Assembly (NCBI GenBank): GCA_023430045.1
Contig: JAEZCF010000130.1
Location: 1-35,940, forward strand
Reading direction: 5' to 3'
Source of the DNA: Pseudomonadota bacterium
GTDB taxonomy: Bacteria; Pseudomonadota; Gammaproteobacteria; Xanthomonadales; Xanthomonadaceae
Length of the DNA: 35,940 nucleotides
Part shown: in pieces, positions 7,773 to 14,303 of the stretch
Position numbering within the stretch: position 1 is the stretch's first letter
Layout of the letters: every line of letters begins with the position of its first letter
Program-made: the position numbers and the translations under genes
The notes under the pieces: generated by a model
What the model saw: the letters and a program-made list of their open reading frames with translations, nothing else
The model's database searches: none
Told to the model about the DNA's origin: nothing

Positions 7773-7795
7773 GACGACAGCCCCCGTGTGGTTCA
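7773..7795 (-). promoter_or_regulatory. Candidate ECF-type promoter of the sigma cassette
   Basis: Read on the minus strand, TGAAC (7795-7791) is followed after 14 nt by CGTC (7776-7773), about 57 nt before the GTG start of the sigma gene. Many ECF sigma factors recognise an AAC-containing -35 and a CGTC-type -10, usually with a spacer of about 16 nt, so the spacing here is slightly short. It would fit autoregulation but is weak on its own. Confidence 0.3.
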
Positions 7796-7804
7796 GCCGG
7801 TGGT

Positions 7805-7810
7805 TATGAT
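7805..7810 (+). promoter_or_regulatory. Candidate -10 element (TATGAT) for pntAB-pntB
   Basis: TATGAT lies 32 nt upstream of the pntAB start region and matches the -10 consensus at 5 of 6 positions. No good -35 is seen 16-18 nt upstream; ttgacg at 7771-7776 is too far. A promoter is expected here because the preceding genes are transcribed in the opposite direction. Confidence 0.4.
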
Positions 7811-7842
7811 GGGCCCACGACAGAGAGCGGGAGGCGTTGCCG

Positions 7843-8163
7843 GTGAGTGACGGATTCGTAGCACTGTATATCTTCATGCTGGCGGCCATTGCCGGCCACG
7901 TGATCATTTCGCGGGTGCCGGTGATCCTGCACACCCCGCTGATGTCCGGCTCGAACTTCATCCACGGCATCGTCCTGATCGGTGCGATGGTGGTGCTGGG
8001 GCATGCACAGACGCCGCTGGAAAAGATCCTCGGCTTCGTCGCCGTGGTGCTCGGCGCGGGCAATGCCGCCGGCGGCTACGTGGTCACCGCGCGCATGCTG
8101 GAAATGTTCAAGCCCAGTGTCCGCGATGCCGGCAGGGATGAAGCGAAGGAGCCACGGCCTTGA
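7843..8163 (+). CDS. pntAB: NAD(P) transhydrogenase subunit alpha part 2 (membrane)
   Basis: A 106-residue integral membrane protein with three predicted helices (FVALYIFMLAAIAGHVII, SNFIHGIVLIGAMVVLG, ILGFVAVVLGAGNAAGGYVVTARMLEMF). The IVLIGAMVVL and NAAGGYVVTARML segments are characteristic of PntAB in three-subunit transhydrogenases. It forms part of the proton channel with PntB. The GTG at 7843 lies 8 nt after the GGGAGG ribosome binding site; the TTG at 7837 is too close to it. The last codon overlaps the TTG start of pntB as TTGA. A TATGAT at 7805-7810 could be a -10 for a separate pntAB-pntB promoter, needed because the sigma cassette separates them from pntAA. Confidence 0.92.
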   Translation: MSDGFVALYIFMLAAIAGHVIISRVPVILHTPLMSGSNFIHGIVLIGAMVVLGHAQTPLEKILGFVAVVLGAGNAAGGYVVTARMLEMFKPSVRDAGRDEAKEPRP

Positions 8164-9620
8164 ACGTGAGCACGCCGGAACTGCTGGACTGGCTGGTGAA
8201 GGCCAGCTATCTCGTCGCGGCCACCCTGTTCCTGCTCGGCCTGCAGCGCATGGCGTCGCCGTTGACCGCGCGCAGCGGCATCCGCTGGGCCGGGACCGGC
8301 ATGCTGCTGGCCACCGTCGCCACGTTCTTCCTGCCGGAACTGCACAACGTGCCGCTGATCCTGGCCGCACTGGCGCTGGGCGGCGGGCTGGCATGGTGGT
8401 CGGCCGGCAAGGTCGCCATCACCGACATGCCGCAGATGGTCGCGCTGTACAACGGCATGGGCGGCGGTTCGGCCGCAGCCATCGGTGCGGTGGAGCTGCT
8501 GCGCTATTCCTTCCTGGCCCACCGCGATACCACCCACTGGAGCGCGCAGGCCATCGCCGATCTGGCCGCACGGCAGCCATCGGCCACGGTACTGGCGTTG
8601 GCCGTGACCGGTGCGGCCATCGGTGCGGTGTCGCTGTCCGGTTCGGTGATCGCCTGGGCAAAGCTGGATGGACGCCTGGACAAACGGGTCACCTGGCCGG
8701 GCCAGCAGGCGCTGAACCTGGCCGTGGCGGCGGCGGTGGTGGTGCTGGGCATCATCGCTGCCAGCACCCTGGCGCCCTGGGCGATCATTGTCTTCTTCGT
8801 GCTGGCGCTGGCCCTGGGCGTACTGATGACATTGCCGATCGGCGGCGCGGACATGCCGGTGGTGATTTCGCTGTACAACGCGTTCACCGGCCTGGCGGTG
8901 TCGTTCGAAGGCTACGTGCTGGGCAACGAGGCACTGATCATCGCCGGCATGATGGTCGGCGCGGCCGGCATCCTGCTGACGCGGCTGATGGCGAAGGCGA
9001 TGAACCGTCCAATCAGCGGCGTGCTGTTCTCCCACTTCGGTGGTGGGGCGGGCGGCGAGGCGCAGCAGATCAACGGTGCCCAGAAGCCCATCGATGCCTC
9101 CGACGTGGCGGCGATGATGGCCTTTGCCGAACGCGTGGTCATCGTGCCCGGTTACGGCATGGCCGTGGCGCAGGCGCAGCACAAGATATGGGAACTGGCG
9201 CAGCGGCTGACCGCGCGTGGGGTGAAGGTGAGGTTCGCGATCCATCCGGTCGCAGGACGCATGCCAGGGCACATGAACGTGTTGCTGGCCGAAGCCGGCG
9301 TACCGTACGACCTGATCGTCGACATGGACGACATCAACCCGGAGTTCCCCAGCACCGACGTGGTGCTGGTGATCGGTGCGAACGACGTGGTGAACCCGGT
9401 GGCGCGTACCGATCCGGCCAGCCCGATCTTTGGCATGCCCATCCTGGACGTGGTGAATGCACGCAACGTGGTGGTCATCAAGCGTGGGCGCGGTACCGGC
9501 TTTGCCGGCATCGAGAATGCGCTGTTCTATGCGGACAACACGCGGATGTTGTACGGCGATGGCGCGCAGGCGGCCGGGACGGTGGTCAGCGAATTGAAGG
9601 CGCTGGACGGCGGGCACTGA
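8160..9620 (+). CDS. pntB: NAD(P) transhydrogenase subunit beta
   Basis: A 486-residue protein. The first 270 residues hold about nine hydrophobic helices (ASYLVAATLFLLGLQRM, NVPLILAALALGGGLAWW, the PQMVALYNGMGGGSAA loop, LPIGGADMPVVISLYNAFTGLAVSFEGYV). A linker leads to the C-terminal NADP(H)-binding domain (VVIVPGYGMAVAQAQHKIWELA, VRFAIHPVAGRMPGHMNVLLAEAGVPYD, DINPEFPSTDVVLVIGANDVVNP, VVIKRGRGTGFAGIENALFY). This is the full-length family pattern. The enzyme makes NADPH from NADH using the proton gradient. The start is TTG at 8160 in a TTGA overlap with pntAB, preceded by aaggag; GTG at 8166 is an alternative. Confidence 0.94.
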   Translation: MNVSTPELLDWLVKASYLVAATLFLLGLQRMASPLTARSGIRWAGTGMLLATVATFFLPELHNVPLILAALALGGGLAWWSAGKVAITDMPQMVALYNGMGGGSAAAIGAVELLRYSFLAHRDTTHWSAQAIADLAARQPSATVLALAVTGAAIGAVSLSGSVIAWAKLDGRLDKRVTWPGQQALNLAVAAAVVVLGIIAASTLAPWAIIVFFVLALALGVLMTLPIGGADMPVVISLYNAFTGLAVSFEGYVLGNEALIIAGMMVGAAGILLTRLMAKAMNRPISGVLFSHFGGGAGGEAQQINGAQKPIDASDVAAMMAFAERVVIVPGYGMAVAQAQHKIWELAQRLTARGVKVRFAIHPVAGRMPGHMNVLLAEAGVPYDLIVDMDDINPEFPSTDVVLVIGANDVVNPVARTDPASPIFGMPILDVVNARNVVVIKRGRGTGFAGIENALFYADNTRMLYGDGAQAAGTVVSELKALDGGH

Positions 9621-9661
9621 GGGCGGCAATCCAGGGCAGGCGTGGGCCTTGGGCCGCAGGC

Positions 9662-9711
9662 GTCTGCCGGCCGACGGCCGGCACTACCTGATCCACGCAT
9701 GGCGTGGCTCC
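9662..9711. repeat. Two adjacent SMAG-type palindromes
   Basis: Read on the minus strand, the element ending at 9687 starts GTAG and contains the complementary arms gccggcc / ggccggc. Immediately beside it, 9689-9711 holds a second palindrome (ccacgc atg gcgtgg) with the head GTGG in place of GTAG. GTAG-headed hairpins are the hallmark of SMAG repeats of S. maltophilia. They lie between the convergent pntB and membrane-protein genes. Confidence 0.75.
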
Positions 9712-9717
9712 ACCTGC

Positions 9718-10137
9718 TCAGCGTGCCAGCCAGGCGCCGACCACGATGCCCACCGGTAGCCACACCCAGTCCCACAGGCTGTTGGCCAGGCCAACAAGCG
9801 TCCATGCCAGGTGCGGCCCCATGCGCAATGCCGATTCCAGCGGCGCGAGCCCCATCGAACCGCCCAGCCAGGCACTGGCGATGATCCACCAGGCCAGCGC
9901 CGTCACCAGCAGCGTTCCACCCACCACCAGGCCCACCCGCAGCAGTCCCCCGCGCAGCGTGCCCAGGCGCAGCATGAACACCAGTTCCAGCGCGACCATC
10001 ACCGCCATCCAGCCGAGCTGCCGCCCCGTCATCAATGCCAGCATCACCCAGGCAAGCAGGGCGACACCGGCTCCCAGCAACAACATCAGGGGCCAGAGCC
10101 AGGACACGGTCCTGGTACGTACAGCGGTGGAGTGCAT
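9718..10137 (-). CDS. Small four-helix membrane protein of unknown function
   Basis: A 139-residue protein with four predicted transmembrane segments: WLWPLMLLLGAGVALLAWVMLALM, LGWMAVMVALELVFML, VGLVVGGTLLVTALAWWIIASAWL and LAWTLVGLANSLWDWVWLPVGIVVGAWLA. I do not recognise a named family. The start is uncertain: I use the ATG at 10137; a GTG at 10161 would add eight polar residues. Neither has a clear Shine-Dalgarno. The gene is single, convergent with pntB and divergent from sufT. Nothing in the sequence gives a role. Confidence 0.6.
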   Translation of the reverse strand: MHSTAVRTRTVSWLWPLMLLLGAGVALLAWVMLALMTGRQLGWMAVMVALELVFMLRLGTLRGGLLRVGLVVGGTLLVTALAWWIIASAWLGGSMGLAPLESALRMGPHLAWTLVGLANSLWDWVWLPVGIVVGAWLAR

Positions 10138-10210
10138 GCGGTTTTCCCGTTGGTCGCCCACAGGATACTGGGTTTGCCGCAGTGCACGGGCGGGCGCCGG
10201 GCCGCTGGGC

Positions 10211-10216
10211 TAAAAT
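10211..10216 (+). promoter_or_regulatory. Candidate -10 element (TAAAAT) upstream of sufT
   Basis: TAAAAT lies 43 nt before the sufT ATG and agrees with the -10 consensus at 5 of 6 positions. It stands out in a very GC-rich intergenic region. No convincing -35 is seen at the usual distance. Confidence 0.35.
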
Positions 10217-10258
10217 GCCCGCTTGCGCGGCCCGACCGCGGCCCCCATATCGAGTGCC

Positions 10259-10810
10259 ATGTATTCCCGCAGCAGTGAACCTGTCCACTTCGAACGCGAC
10301 TGCGAAGCCGTCATGGTGCCGCAGGGCGATACGGTGACCCTGCCGGCCGGCAGCTATGGCTATATCACCCAGGCGCTGGGTGGCAGCTATACGGTGTTTG
10401 TCGAAGGCAACCTGTTCCGCATCGCCGGCAAGGATGGTGATGCCATCGGCAAGGAAGCGCCAGCACCGCTGGAACTGCCCGACGATGCCAGCGACGAGCA
10501 GGTGGAACAGTTGGTGTGGCAACAACTGCGCACCTGTTTCGACCCGGAGATCCCGTTCAATATCGTCGACCTGGGCCTGGTCTACGAAGTGGAGCTGAAG
10601 CACCTGGACGACGGCCGCCGCGAGGTGGATGTAAAGATGACCCTGACCGCGCCCGGCTGCGGCATGGGCGAGATCCTCGTCGACGATGTGCGCAGCAAGC
10701 TGGAAATCATCCCCACCGTGGCCGAGGCCGATGTGGAACTGGTATTCGATCCGCCATGGGGCCGGCACATGATGTCCGAGTCGGCGCGCCTTGAGACCGG
10801 CATGCTCTGA
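10259..10810 (+). CDS. sufT: Putative Fe-S cluster assembly protein SufT
   Basis: A 183-residue protein. Residues about 1-75 form the SufT-specific extension (MVPQGDTVTLPAGSYGYITQALGGSYTV). The C-terminal part is a MIP18/DUF59 domain with LRTCFDPEIPFNIVDLGLVYEV and the conserved cysteine loop LTAPGCGMGEILVDDV, followed by VELVFDPPWGRHMMSESARLE. The family supports maturation or maintenance of Fe-S proteins when demand is high. I start at the ATG at 10259 because MYSRSSEPVHFERDCEAV matches family N-termini; the 12 upstream in-frame residues are unlikely. The gene stands alone here, away from a suf operon, and is followed 60 nt later by ilvE. Confidence 0.9.
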   Translation: MYSRSSEPVHFERDCEAVMVPQGDTVTLPAGSYGYITQALGGSYTVFVEGNLFRIAGKDGDAIGKEAPAPLELPDDASDEQVEQLVWQQLRTCFDPEIPFNIVDLGLVYEVELKHLDDGRREVDVKMTLTAPGCGMGEILVDDVRSKLEIIPTVAEADVELVFDPPWGRHMMSESARLETGML

Positions 10811-10870
10811 CACGACGCCCGCCGCCGGCGGAGTCCCGGCAACAACCGCAACCAGAACAGGAAACATCCG

Positions 10871-11965
10871 GTGTCCCAGTCCAATCTCCGTTTCGACGTC
10901 ACCCCTTCGACCCGGCCGCGCAGCGCCGATGAGCGCGCGGCCATCCTCGAAAAGCCGGGCTTCGGCCTGCACTTCACCGACCACATGGTGGAAGTACGCT
11001 GGGACAAGGACACCGGATGGCACGATGCCAGCGTCCGCCCGTATGGCCCTCTGCAGCTGGATCCGGCCGCCGCCGTGCTGCATTACGGCCAGGAAATCTT
11101 CGAAGGCATCAAGGCCTACCGGCATGCCGACGGTTCCATCTGGACCTTCCGCCCGGACGCCAACGGCCGTCGCCTGCAGCGCTCGGCGCAGCGTCTGGCA
11201 CTGCCGGAACTGCCGGTGGAGATCTTCGTCGAATCGCTGAAGCAGCTGATCGCGCTGGACAAGGACTGGGTGCCGTCGGCTGACGAATCCAGCCTGTACT
11301 TCCGTCCCTTCATGATCGGTGATGAGGCCTTCCTGGGCGTGCGTGGCGCGCACAAGGCCGGCTACTACGTCATCGCCAGCCCGGCTGGCCCGTACTTCGC
11401 CAAGGGCGTGGCGCCGGTGGCGATCTGGCTGTCCACCGAATATGCGCGTGCAGCCAAGGGCGGCACCGGCGCGGCCAAGTGCGGCGGCAACTACGCCGCT
11501 TCGCTGCTGCCGCAGCAGAAGGCGCAGGCGCAGGGCTGTTCGCAGGTGCTGTTCCTGGATCCGGCCGAAGGCCGGTACCTGGAAGAACTGGGTGGCATGA
11601 ACGTCTTCCTGGTCTACAAGGACGGCACTCTGGTGACCCCCGAGCTGTCCGGCAGCATCCTGGAAGGCATCACCCGCGAAAGCATCCTGCAGCTGGCGCG
11701 CGACCGCGGCATGAAGGTCGAAGAGCGCAGGGTGAGCATCGACGAGTGGAAGGATGGCGTGGCGTCCGGTGAGATCACCGAGGTATTTGCCTGCGGTACG
11801 GCTGCGGTGGTGACCCCGATCGGTCAGCTGAAGGGTGAGGGTTTCTCGGTGGGCGATCTCAACGCGCCTGCCGGTGAAGTGACCCTGTCGCTGCGCAAGG
11901 AACTGACCGATATCCAGTACGGCCGCATCCCGGACCGCCATGGCTGGCTGGTGCGGCTGGACTGA
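10871..11965 (+). CDS. ilvE: Branched-chain amino acid aminotransferase
   Basis: A 364-residue class IV PLP aminotransferase of the longer BCAT type related to the eukaryotic enzymes. It shows the TDHMVEVRWDKDTGWHDASVRPYGPLQLDPA N-terminus, HYGQEIFEGIKAYR, and the PLP lysine in GTGAAKCGGNYAASLLPQQ (about K203). EELGGMNVFLVYKDG and TPELSGSILEGITRESILQLA follow, then the TEVFACGTAAVVTPI block. It interconverts Leu, Ile and Val with their 2-keto acids. The start is GTG at 10871, preceded by caggaaacatccg. A strong intrinsic terminator follows 26 nt after the stop. It is probably monocistronic or read with sufT. Confidence 0.93.
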   Translation: MSQSNLRFDVTPSTRPRSADERAAILEKPGFGLHFTDHMVEVRWDKDTGWHDASVRPYGPLQLDPAAAVLHYGQEIFEGIKAYRHADGSIWTFRPDANGRRLQRSAQRLALPELPVEIFVESLKQLIALDKDWVPSADESSLYFRPFMIGDEAFLGVRGAHKAGYYVIASPAGPYFAKGVAPVAIWLSTEYARAAKGGTGAAKCGGNYAASLLPQQKAQAQGCSQVLFLDPAEGRYLEELGGMNVFLVYKDGTLVTPELSGSILEGITRESILQLARDRGMKVEERRVSIDEWKDGVASGEITEVFACGTAAVVTPIGQLKGEGFSVGDLNAPAGEVTLSLRKELTDIQYGRIPDRHGWLVRLD

Positions 11966-11991
11966 GCCTTCCGCCACACTGCGTTCCAACG

Positions 11992-12020
11992 AAAAGCCCG
12001 TCCCCGTGACGGGCTTTTTC
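11992..12020 (+). terminator. Intrinsic terminator after ilvE
   Basis: The hairpin aagcccgtc / gacgggctt with a short loop is followed by a run of T (ggctttttc). The upstream A run mirrors it, so it could act in both directions. Confidence 0.85.
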
Positions 12021-12105
12021 GTGCATGGCCTGTGTCGGCAGGACAGGGAGAGGACAGCATGCGGACAGCAAGGTGGCGTGAAGGTCCCTTCACCTTTACA
12101 AATTT

Positions 12106-12136
12106 TTGACACGAAATGTCTCAATTCGGACATTTC
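12106..12136. promoter_or_regulatory. Operator-like palindrome with TTGACA box upstream of the first protease
   Basis: In a local AT-rich island, a consensus -35 box TTGACA (12106-12111) is followed by a perfect 8-bp inverted repeat, GAAATGTC (12113-12120) and GACATTTC (12129-12136), separated by 8 nt. A 17-nt spacer places only a weak -10 (GACATT) within the right arm. The palindrome would therefore overlap the promoter core, as repressor sites do. The regulator is unknown. The protease ATG is 144 nt downstream. Confidence 0.5.
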
Positions 12137-12280
12137 ATGTCGCTGAAAGTTCGCTGAAGCATTGTCGCAACGAGTATGTCCGTCTAGCGTCGCGGGTGGA
12201 CAGGAGACAGGGGGCTGTCCACGCACCGTCTTTCATCGCCGAATCCGGCATCCACGCCAGAACTGAAGAAAGGAACTCCG

Positions 12281-14026
12281 ATGTCCCAGGTTTCGCAACC
12301 GCGTCTGCGTCAGCGTGCAGTGGTCGTCATGGGTGCTTCGCTGCTCACTTCGCTCCTCCTTGTCGGCCCGGCCCTCGCCGGCGACGTCCAGCTCGCTGGT
12401 CTGTCCTCCGCGCCCACCCACCAGCGCTTCATCGTCAAGTACCGCGACGGCAGCGCGCCGCTGGCAACGCCGTCGGCGCTGTCCACCTCCCTGCGGGCGG
12501 CTGCCGCGGGCGTACCGGGCGCGCAGGGACGCGTCCTGGGCCTGCAGGAAGTACGCCGCCTGGCGGTCGGGCCCACGGTGGTCCGCTCGGACCAGCCACT
12601 GGATGCCGCGCAGGCCGAGCTGCTGATGCGCAGGCTGGCCGCTGATCCCAACGTGGAATACGTGGAGGTGGACCAGATCATGCGGCCCACGCTGGTGCCC
12701 AACGATGCCAGGCTGGAAGAGCAGTGGGGCTTCGGCACATCCAATGCCTCGATCAACGTGCGCCCTGCATGGGACAAGTCCACCGGCAGCGGCACCGTCG
12801 TGGCGGTGATCGATACCGGCATCACCAGCCATCCGGATCTGAATGCGAACATCCTGCCCGGCTACGATTTCATCAGCGATGCCTCGATGGCGCGCGATGG
12901 CGGCGGGCGCGACAGCAACGCCAGCGACGAAGGTGACTGGTATGCCGCCAATGAATGCGGTGCGGGGTACCCGGCGTCGTCGTCCAGCTGGCACGGTACC
13001 CACGTCGCCGGTACCGTGGCCGCGGTGACCAACAACAGCACCGGCGTGGCGGGCACCGCGTTCAATGCCAAGGTCGTCCCGGTACGTGTGCTCGGCAAGT
13101 GCGGCGGCTACACCTCTGATATCGCCGATGCCATCGTCTGGGCGTCCGGCGGTCCGGTCAGCGGCGTACCTGCCAACGCCAACCCGGCCGAAGTGATCAA
13201 CATGTCGCTCGGCGGCACCGGCAGCTGTTCGACCACCTACCAGACCGCGATCAACGGCGCCGTCGGCCGCGGCACCACAGTGGTGGTGGCCGCCGGCAAT
13301 GCGGGCAGCAATGTGTCCACGTCGGTGCCCGCCAACTGCGCCAATGTGATCGCGGTGGCTGCGACCACCAGTGCCGGTGCGAAGGCCAGCTTCTCCAACT
13401 ATGGTGCCGGGATCGACATCTCCGCCCCGGGCCAGGCCATCCTGTCCACGTTGAACACGGGCACCACGGTACCGGCGTCGGCCACCTATGCCTCCTACAA
13501 CGGCACCTCGATGGCGGCGCCGCACGTGGCGGGTGTGGTGGCGCTGATGCAGTCGGTGGCGCCCACGCCGCTGTCGCCCGCGCAGGTGGAAACCATCCTC
13601 AAGAACACCGCGCGCGCGTTGCCGGGTGCGTGTTCCGGCGGCTGCGGTGCGGGCATCGTCAACGCCGATGCGGCGGTGGCGGCGGCACTCGGCGGTGGAG
13701 GCACCCCGAATCCGGGCGGCAGCGTGCTGCAGAACAACGTGCCCGTGAGCAACCTGTCCGGCGCCAGCGGCTCGTCGCTCAACTACACGGTAACCGTGCC
13801 CAGCGGTGCCAGCCAGCTGCGGGTGACGATCAGTGGCGGCAGCGGCGATGCCGATCTGTACGTGCGTTCGGGAAGTGCGCCCACCGATACCACCTATGCC
13901 TGCCGTCCGTACCTGAGCGGCAACAATGAAACCTGCACCATCAACAACCCGGTCGCAGGTGTCTGGCATGTGCGCATCAAGGCCTACAGCACGTTCTCCG
14001 GCGTGACGCTGCGCGCGCAGTACTGA
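12281..14026 (+). CDS. Secreted subtilisin-like serine protease with C-terminal PPC domain (StmPr-like)
   Basis: A 581-residue preproprotease. Residues 1-33 are a signal peptide (LLTSLLLVGPALAG). About 45-135 form an I9-like propeptide (QRFIVKYRDG, DPNVEYVEVDQIM). The S8 catalytic domain has D178 in VVAVIDTGITSHPDL, H238 in SSWHGTHVAGT and S410 in YNGTSMAAPHVAGV. A glycine-rich linker (LGGGGTPNPGG, about 470-480) leads to a pre-peptidase C-terminal (PPC) domain with ASGSSLNYTVTVPSGASQL and GDADLYVRSG. The layout matches the extracellular StmPr proteases of S. maltophilia, possibly StmPr2; these pass through the type II Xps system. An AAAGGA sequence precedes the ATG. A paralogue lacking the PPC domain follows. 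Confidence 0.93.
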   Translation: MSQVSQPRLRQRAVVVMGASLLTSLLLVGPALAGDVQLAGLSSAPTHQRFIVKYRDGSAPLATPSALSTSLRAAAAGVPGAQGRVLGLQEVRRLAVGPTVVRSDQPLDAAQAELLMRRLAADPNVEYVEVDQIMRPTLVPNDARLEEQWGFGTSNASINVRPAWDKSTGSGTVVAVIDTGITSHPDLNANILPGYDFISDASMARDGGGRDSNASDEGDWYAANECGAGYPASSSSWHGTHVAGTVAAVTNNSTGVAGTAFNAKVVPVRVLGKCGGYTSDIADAIVWASGGPVSGVPANANPAEVINMSLGGTGSCSTTYQTAINGAVGRGTTVVVAAGNAGSNVSTSVPANCANVIAVAATTSAGAKASFSNYGAGIDISAPGQAILSTLNTGTTVPASATYASYNGTSMAAPHVAGVVALMQSVAPTPLSPAQVETILKNTARALPGACSGGCGAGIVNADAAVAAALGGGGTPNPGGSVLQNNVPVSNLSGASGSSLNYTVTVPSGASQLRVTISGGSGDADLYVRSGSAPTDTTYACRPYLSGNNETCTINNPVAGVWHVRIKAYSTFSGVTLRAQY

Positions 14027-14051
14027 CGCCGGCCATCTTCGGCAGTACACG

Positions 14052-14079
14052 ACGCCCCGGTCCTGCCGGGGCGTTTTTT
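14052..14079 (+). terminator. Intrinsic terminator after the first protease
   Basis: The hairpin acgccccgg / ccggggcgt is followed by six T residues, 25 nt after the stop codon. It separates the first protease from the second, which must then have its own promoter. Confidence 0.9.
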
Positions 14080-14303
14080 GTTCCAGCACGTGGGTATGGC
14101 GGTAGCCGGCTACCGGATCTGTTGCCACACATGACATGGAGATGGGGCGTTGCCCGAGCATGCGCGGGGGATGGCCCGACATAACGCAATAGGCGATTGC
14201 CGAACACTGGTCCTGCGGTGATTCAAGGGATATCCGCACGCGCCGATCCGTCCTGCAGCAGGCTGACGACCGGCATCGATACCCGTAATCGAGGAACAAC
14301 ACC

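Noticed and set aside
7771..7776. ttgacg as the -35 of pntAB
   Set aside because: The spacer to the TATGAT at 7805 is 28 nt, too long for sigma-70.
9527..12226. A minus-strand frame of 899 codons opposite pntB, sufT and ilvE
   Set aside because: It is the mirror of strongly GC3-biased genes on the plus strand, shows no domain or signal, and its predicted residues are Arg/His/Gly-rich without pattern.
14101..14114. Perfect palindrome ggtagccggctacc after the first protease as an operator or minimal SMAG
   Set aside because: It is short, has no loop, and no partner or promoter overlap could be seen; it may be a SMAG remnant but cannot be supported.
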